64,000 bases of DNA from an uncultured Lachnospiraceae bacterium (GTDB lineage Bacteria > Bacillota > Clostridia > Lachnospirales > Lachnospiraceae). Below are positions 59,847 to 64,000 of this stretch, one piece after another. Under the pieces are notes generated by a model. The model ran no database searches. It had not been told where the DNA came from and was given only the letters and a program-made list of their open reading frames with translations. Both the position numbers and the translations under genes were made by a program. Numbering within the stretch: the stretch's first letter is position 1; every line of letters begins with the position of its first letter. The stretch is from contig CAMEOT010000004.1 in assembly GCA_945929965.1 (NCBI GenBank), positions 95,074 to 159,073 of the forward strand. Direction: 5' to 3'.

Positions 59847-61771
59847 CCTGCATATTTATTCTTTAATAAGGTATCTGCCACCATAAACCACATCAATAAA
59901 AATGCTGCCACACACAGAGACAGGTATAATTTAATCTGCACTGACTGGAAATGTCCGCGATACATGATTCCGGACAGCGGTGCGATATCCGGCAGCTGTT
60001 CACCGTTTAAATAAGCTCTGCCGTATTCCGCCTGGGGCTTTTCACCCTCCGGAGTTACCAGCAGAATGACTCCGGCAGCATTATCCCTCACCGACACCTT
60101 CATCTGATAGGTTTTACCTGCGGTCAGCTTCCAGTCTGTCAGCTGCATTTCAAATACTGTATCTTCATAAGTCTCTATGGGAGTTATCTCCTCCCCACAA
60201 AGGGTCTCTCCGTCATATACTCCGATCACCAGGTCTCCGTCCGTGGAGCCATTCGGTTTCACACAGAACGTAAATCCCTTCACATTATTCACTACAGGAG
60301 TAAATTCGAATTCCAGTGTATCTCCCTGTGCCAGGGGAAACTCTTCATTATCTCCTCCGTTGATATCCATCCTGTCTTCCATGGCAAGTCTGGAAGCTCC
60401 CAGTCCCACTGCCAGGCAGCATATAAGCACTGCGACTCTTTTCACCAGGTCAGCCACAGCGATCTTCGCCTTACCTTCAATGCTTTCTTCACTGCTTTTA
60501 TCCAGGCAGCCGCAGACGAACAACATAAACCCAAGCAATGATGCCCCATAGACTCTGTAAGTAAACAGATGGTGATAGCTGGTATGTGTATTCATAATAA
60601 AATACCATGCCGGAGAGGTTAAAGTCACTGCCGCAAATATCAGTTGTTCTGTTTTTATCCGGAATCCTCCCCGCAGGAATCCGCAGATGAGCACTACGAT
60701 CCATGCGAGTAATATCAGAATAAACAGAGGAAACAGATAATGTCTGAAATTGTTATACAGTGTATCGATCCTGCAATAGGTCTGATGCAGCAGTCTGTTC
60801 TCATCGGGCATTCCACTGAACAGATGATTGAATACCGCGCCGATACCGTTGTCAAGGATCGAAGGACCACATACAATCGTCTCTACGACCCATTTTACAC
60901 CAAAGAATCCACCCCAGCCGATCACATAGGAAATACCGCCGCCAAATAACAGTGTGATCCGCTCCTTCAGCTTCACCTTCTCTCCTGCCGCCACCAACAG
61001 CCAGCAGAACGGGAATGCGAAGCTAAGTAACGGATAGGTCAGGAAATCAAAATAGCAGGTCACAATTCCCAGAAACAAAAACAGATAATATCTTCTGTTT
61101 TTCTCCAGGATCCAGTCCGTCTTCAGCAGAACAAACAAACTTCCCAGCATAGCAACATAAAATACCGGCGAATTCTGCAGTGACATGGCAGTGGCTGCCG
61201 GTGTCAGGAACGCACAGGAGCAGAAAAATGCCAGTAGATATCTTTTCTGTCCCGTCGCCTTATAGATGGCATAGCCTACACATCCCATGACAAACAGCTG
61301 GGCAAAGCTGTTGACCAACAGATAGTCCCAGTAGTCCATAAAATAGAAGATGGGACGCAAAATAGCAACATAACCGTGCCAGTATCTTCCGTAATCATTC
61401 ATATCCGCCGCACGTTTGATGGCGGATTCCTCTCCTTCATTATAGCAATTGTTCAGGATCGTCCGGTCTGTGGCATCATCCAGGGTTCCGATCTCATAGG
61501 AAGTGAAGAATGGAATGTACTGGGTATAGCGGTTATTGACCAGGGGTGCCCACCCCATCTGCCCGCTGTACTCAAACGTAGAATCCTTCGATTCCTGATT
61601 GACCGGAATATGATAGGCAAAAGTCAGGAGTAGGATCCCAACCACTCCCGCTGCGATCAAAATTCCAATATATTTTACAAAAAAACCGATCCATATTCTG
61701 AACAGTGACTTCTGTTTGGAAACATCTTTGGTAGCGTTCAATTTTGTCTTCTCCCTCATCGTAGAATTCAT
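59819..61771 (-). CDS. Large polytopic membrane protein of unknown function
   Basis: 650 residues. A basic N-terminus, a first helix (about 32-54), a long extracytoplasmic segment (STFEYSGQMGWAPLVNNRY...GRYWHGYVAILRP), then about ten helices to residue 470, a beta-rich extracytoplasmic domain (about 475-600) and a final helix near 625. This layout resembles GT-C-type glycosyltransferases or O-antigen-ligase-like proteins, but I see no decisive catalytic motif. It is monocistronic with its own promoter. The gene at 26123 has a similar topology but is not clearly homologous. Confidence 0.6.
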   Translation of the reverse strand: MNSTMREKTKLNATKDVSKQKSLFRIWIGFFVKYIGILIAAGVVGILLLTFAYHIPVNQESKDSTFEYSGQMGWAPLVNNRYTQYIPFFTSYEIGTLDDATDRTILNNCYNEGEESAIKRAADMNDYGRYWHGYVAILRPIFYFMDYWDYLLVNSFAQLFVMGCVGYAIYKATGQKRYLLAFFCSCAFLTPAATAMSLQNSPVFYVAMLGSLFVLLKTDWILEKNRRYYLFLFLGIVTCYFDFLTYPLLSFAFPFCWLLVAAGEKVKLKERITLLFGGGISYVIGWGGFFGVKWVVETIVCGPSILDNGIGAVFNHLFSGMPDENRLLHQTYCRIDTLYNNFRHYLFPLFILILLAWIVVLICGFLRGGFRIKTEQLIFAAVTLTSPAWYFIMNTHTSYHHLFTYRVYGASLLGFMLFVCGCLDKSSEESIEGKAKIAVADLVKRVAVLICCLAVGLGASRLAMEDRMDINGGDNEEFPLAQGDTLEFEFTPVVNNVKGFTFCVKPNGSTDGDLVIGVYDGETLCGEEITPIETYEDTVFEMQLTDWKLTAGKTYQMKVSVRDNAAGVILLVTPEGEKPQAEYGRAYLNGEQLPDIAPLSGIMYRGHFQSVQIKLYLSLCVAAFLLMWFMVADTLLKNKYAGCIKESKPL

Positions 61772-61787
61772 TACTTTATCATTCCAA

Positions 61788-61816
61788 AGTATAGCATATT
61801 ACTTTCCTGTCGACAA
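61788..61816 (-). promoter_or_regulatory. Promoter of the 650-aa membrane protein
   Basis: Minus strand TTGTCG (61816-61811), 17 nt, TATACT (61793-61788) with TG one base before the -10. The -35 lies in the preceding gene's last codons and the 5' UTR would be very short. Confidence 0.55.
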
Positions 61817-62968
61817 GTAAGCATCCTGCACCGGATCTGCTCCTGCGTTTTTTCCATCCGCAGTCGCAATCAGGCGTCTGAGTTCCTCCGCACCGCTGAC
61901 GTAATTTTCCTCTATGATATCATTATGAATAACATGATCGCAGATCTTGCGGTTCCGCTTCTCCGCGTCGATGGACAGGATCCGCAGGGTTTTTTCCTCG
62001 GTGTCGTAATCGGAGTCAATAATATCCGCGATCAGTTTTTCCTTATCTCTTGCCACATAGATGATATGGGTGGGAAAAGAACGTTTCATGGCAATGGCAC
62101 CACACATATCCACCGGGATCACGGCAAATCTTCCCTGATCTAACAGTTCCTGAATATCTTCCTTCCTCGTGCCGTACCGCACACCGGCATAAGCTGTTTT
62201 TTCAAAAAAGTTCATCTGATCGAAGGCTTCTTCCGACACATACCGGTGTCCGTAACGTTCGGGCTCCGTGCAATAATTCACCGGGCGCACAAACAATTGC
62301 TCCGTGCCGATACTATCTGTCGTATTTCCACCTTTGCTGCCACACAGTGCTTCCGTGATCTCCCGTTTGCCGGAACCGGAAGGGCCCACCAGTGCCAGTA
62401 CCGCCGGCGCGGTGATCTTCTCTGTCTTAGAGGTGGAAGCTTTCATGATCTGTTTCACCAAAGACACGAATTCCGACATGGTATTCACGGACAAAAGTCC
62501 CGTCATCCTGGCATTCCAGGGCTTTCGCATCAACACCGGATATTCTGCCTTACTCTCTAAGATATTGTGGATGGCATCATCCAACACAATGTCAAAATGG
62601 ACTCGGTCCTTGGCGCTTCCCAAAATGATATTTTCCGGTGGGAATTCCGGGAACTGGGTCATGATCTGCTCCGCCCGCACTCCCATAAACCGCGGCGACA
62701 CCGCCGTAATAAAAAAAACATCCGCAATCTGCATCAGCCGGCGGATCCCACGTTTCGTTTCCTCCGTAGGAATCTGCCGGCTGTACAGCTCGGGATCGTT
62801 ATAGAATTCTTTGATCACTGAAGTCCGACCCTCATTGGCCCAGGAAGTGATCTCTTCCAGGCGGTAAGGTTCCGCCGGGTGATATTTTTCATTTGCCATA
62901 CGAATGGCAATACTGTTAAACGGGGCGGTGACATCGTCCCAATCGATACCAATGCTAGGTCTGAGCAT
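61799..62968 (-). CDS. Fusion of HAD 5'(3')-nucleotidase-like domain and guanylate-kinase-like domain
   Basis: 389 residues from MLRPSIGIDWDD (ATG 62968, GAGG 9 nt upstream; GTG at 62983 rejected). Residues 1-165 resemble the NT5C deoxyribonucleotidase family: GIDWDDVTAPFNS (metal Asp pair), FFITAVSP, KDRVHFDIVLDDAIHN. Residues about 190-370 follow guanylate kinase: P-loop ALVGPSGSGKRE (S/T replaced by Arg), RYVSEEAF, YAGVRYGTRKED, FAVIPVDMCGAI; two GMP-phosphate Arg of the TTRxPR loop are missing. So a nucleotidase joined to a modified kinase; substrates unknown. Confidence 0.75.
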   Translation of the reverse strand: MLRPSIGIDWDDVTAPFNSIAIRMANEKYHPAEPYRLEEITSWANEGRTSVIKEFYNDPELYSRQIPTEETKRGIRRLMQIADVFFITAVSPRFMGVRAEQIMTQFPEFPPENIILGSAKDRVHFDIVLDDAIHNILESKAEYPVLMRKPWNARMTGLLSVNTMSEFVSLVKQIMKASTSKTEKITAPAVLALVGPSGSGKREITEALCGSKGGNTTDSIGTEQLFVRPVNYCTEPERYGHRYVSEEAFDQMNFFEKTAYAGVRYGTRKEDIQELLDQGRFAVIPVDMCGAIAMKRSFPTHIIYVARDKEKLIADIIDSDYDTEEKTLRILSIDAEKRNRKICDHVIHNDIIEENYVSGAEELRRLIATADGKNAGADPVQDAYLSTGK

Positions 62969-63032
62969 GCTGTGTTTCCTCACTTTTACGCTTTTACGTA
63001 TACATTCCTGCTGTCATGTACAATCTGTATCT

Positions 63033-63061
63033 AGCATAGCATAAACCGCCACACAGCACAA
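63033..63061 (-). promoter_or_regulatory. Promoter of the nucleotidase-kinase fusion gene
   Basis: Minus strand TTGTGC (63061-63056), 17 nt, TATGCT (63038-63033), followed by a 65-nt leader. Confidence 0.6.
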
Positions 63062-63082
63062 TCCATACCGGATCAGATATTC

Positions 63083-63682
63083 CTAACCCTTCATGGTCTC
63101 TTCCAGAATATGCAGACAGTTCTGCATGGATGTTTCAAATTCTTCCTCATTGTTATTTTTAAACAAAATCAGATCGTCCTTCGCCTTAGGATCATCCAGA
63201 TTCTTCGGGATAGAGAAATCGCAGGATGCAATATACTCATCCCAATGTGCCAGCTTCCAGGTATCTCGGTCGGAATTTCTGGCAATCATACGCTCATGCA
63301 CGATCTCAGGAGATGTTTCTACCCATACGACTACCAAGGTGGCATTTTTCTCTGCCAGTTTAGTTTTCAGGTTATGAATATAATTCATATCCCGGATCTC
63401 CTGGGTAAAGGGTGCATTGATCAATACAATATCGTCATAATCCAATGCTTCCATGGCCAGATCCACGACACACTCGTACTCATAGTCACGGATGTTTTTC
63501 TCAAAAAAGTCACTGCTTCTGTCATAAGGCTGTCCTGCTACTACAAAGATCTGTTTTGACAATGTGATCAAAGTATCCTTGTCCAGATATACCACATGCT
63601 GCAGTCTCTTCGCCAAAGCTTTGGAAATGTAAGTCTTTCCACAGGCAGGCGGTGATGTTACCAGGATCAATTTCTTAACCAT
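63083..63682 (-). CDS. P-loop kinase-like protein, AAA_33 type
   Basis: 199 residues. LILVTSPPACGKTYISKAL (5-23) is a Walker A with a Pro-Ala-Cys insert (SPPACGKT), followed by VVYLDKDTLI, a helical lid RSSDFFEKNIRDYEYECV, VLINAPFTQEIRD, and VVVWVETSPEIVHERMIARN, the pattern of small AAA_33/zeta-toxin-like kinases. Substrate unknown. Start at 63682 (MVKKLI) has GGAAGG upstream; longer frame to 63766 rejected. Sits beside the nucleotidase-kinase fusion, but with its own promoter. Confidence 0.8.
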   Translation of the reverse strand: MVKKLILVTSPPACGKTYISKALAKRLQHVVYLDKDTLITLSKQIFVVAGQPYDRSSDFFEKNIRDYEYECVVDLAMEALDYDDIVLINAPFTQEIRDMNYIHNLKTKLAEKNATLVVVWVETSPEIVHERMIARNSDRDTWKLAHWDEYIASCDFSIPKNLDDPKAKDDLILFKNNNEEEFETSMQNCLHILEETMKG

Positions 63683-63737
63683 AAAAATCTTCCTTTCCGC
63701 TATGTATTGTTTATTATTACCTGTCCCCTTTTCATTA

Positions 63738-63766
63738 GATATATCGCGAATTTTGGAGATTGTCAA
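63738..63766 (-). promoter_or_regulatory. Promoter of the P-loop kinase gene
   Basis: Minus strand TTGACA (63766-63761), 17 nt, TATATC (63743-63738). Confidence 0.7.
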
Positions 63767-63825
63767 CTATTTATCAAACTTTTTTTGTGATAATGCACAA
63801 CAACTCTTTTCTCTGTATTGCACAA

Positions 63826-63854
63826 TTGTCAGCGCTTTTGAACTATGCTAGTAT
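63826..63854 (+). promoter_or_regulatory. Promoter of the coiled-coil gene at the right edge
   Basis: TTGTCA (63826-63831), 17 nt, TAGTAT (63849-63854), 21 nt before the start codon; AGGAGG at 63863-63868. Confidence 0.65.
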
Positions 63855-63875
63855 ACTGGTACAGGAGGGATGTAT

Positions 63876-64000
63876 ATGACCAACCGGGAATTATTAGAAG
63901 CTATCGTAATCAAATTAGACCACATAGATCAACGACTTGACAAAATAGAACAGCGACTTGACAAAGTAGAACAGCGACTTGACAAAGTAGAACAGCGGCT
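63876..64000 (+). CDS. Heptad-repeat coiled-coil protein, 3' part cut by window edge
   Basis: ATG at 63876, 7 nt after AGGAGG; 41 codons visible. After MTNRELLEAIVIKLDHIDQ come repeats of RLDKIEQ/RLDKVEQ, an exact heptad encoded by a 21-bp tandem repeat. The rest is outside the window. Similar short coiled-coil proteins with LDxVEQR repeats occur in Lachnospiraceae next to regulators; the function is unknown. It is divergent to the P-loop kinase gene. Confidence 0.7.
   Translation, partial: MTNRELLEAIVIKLDHIDQRLDKIEQRLDKVEQRLDKVEQR
63933..64000 (+). repeat. 21-bp tandem repeat within the coiled-coil gene
   Basis: Unit CGACTTGACAAAGTAGAACA plus G, three full copies from 63933 with one A/G change in the first, and a fourth starting at 63996 at the window edge. 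Repeat length equals one heptad, so copy-number change would keep the frame. Confidence 0.9.

Noticed and set aside
63933..64000. CRISPR-like short repeat at the right edge
   Set aside because: Direct 21-bp units without spacers, in frame with a coding sequence.

Overview
The window looks like a chromosomal segment of a motile, Gram-positive Clostridia member, most likely family Lachnospiraceae (Roseburia/Agathobacter-like). This rests on the protein styles (DapL route to lysine, stand-alone AICAR transformylase plus PurO-type IMP cyclohydrolase, aspS-gatCAB under a T-box, PotABCD), strong Shine-Dalgarno sites, and a sigma-28/FlgM/FliW/CsrA flagellar module. No taxonomic marker such as rRNA is present, so the assignment is inference. 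No tRNA, rRNA, CRISPR array, prophage or insertion sequence was found. Most genes are on the minus strand.

Layout from left to right: (1) 1-4.7 kb: edge-truncated MocR-type regulator, DUF2225 protein, glutaminyl-tRNA synthetase and a DHH/DHHA1 phosphoesterase. (2) 4.8-11.3 kb: purine block. A ZTP (pfl) riboswitch with a transcription terminator precedes purO and the AICAR transformylase gene; a PocR-GAF-PAS-GGDEF-EAL c-di-GMP protein and IMP dehydrogenase lie beside it. (3) 11.5-16.7 kb: two small membrane proteins of unknown function, a D-Ala-D-Ala carboxypeptidase, a YfcE phosphodiesterase, then plus-strand trmB and thioredoxin. (4) 16.7-22.3 kb: aspS-gatC-gatA-gatB operon behind a T-box whose specifier loop reads GAAC, an overlapping Glu/Asn codon pair. 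(5) 22.3-27.2 kb: potABCD polyamine transporter and a polytopic membrane protein. (6) 27.3-31.6 kb: glnA, an ANTAR antiterminator with a degenerate receiver, dapF and dapL.

(7) 32.8-47.0 kb: late flagellar region. Flagellin, flaG-fliD-fliS-fliT-like, and flgM-flgN-flgK-flgK-flgL-fliW-csrA each sit behind a sigma-28-like promoter. Two AT-rich Rpn-type PD-(D/E)XK genes interrupt it. FlgM (anti-sigma-28), FliW (flagellin sensor) and CsrA (repressor of flagellin translation) together give a complete feedback loop on the flagellin gene, whose long leader carries CsrA-like sites. (8) 47.0-53.1 kb: two MATE transporters, then a plus-strand FAD dehydrogenase-DegV-PlsC group. (9) 53.1-64.0 kb: a lipoprotein with a GH9-type Ig-like domain, a SpoIIQ/M23-like protein, an EF-hand protein, an SseB-domain protein, an aconitase-family hydratase, a large membrane protein, a nucleotidase-guanylate kinase-like fusion, a P-loop kinase and the start of a heptad-repeat coiled-coil gene.

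The least explained signal is a 66-bp structured repeat present twice, abutting the stop codons of aspS and the second flgK. Its two copies differ in ways that keep three base pairs intact. Other points worth attention are the GAAC T-box, the ZTP-controlled split purine genes, the nucleotidase-kinase fusion and the ANTAR protein without a phospho-acceptor Asp.
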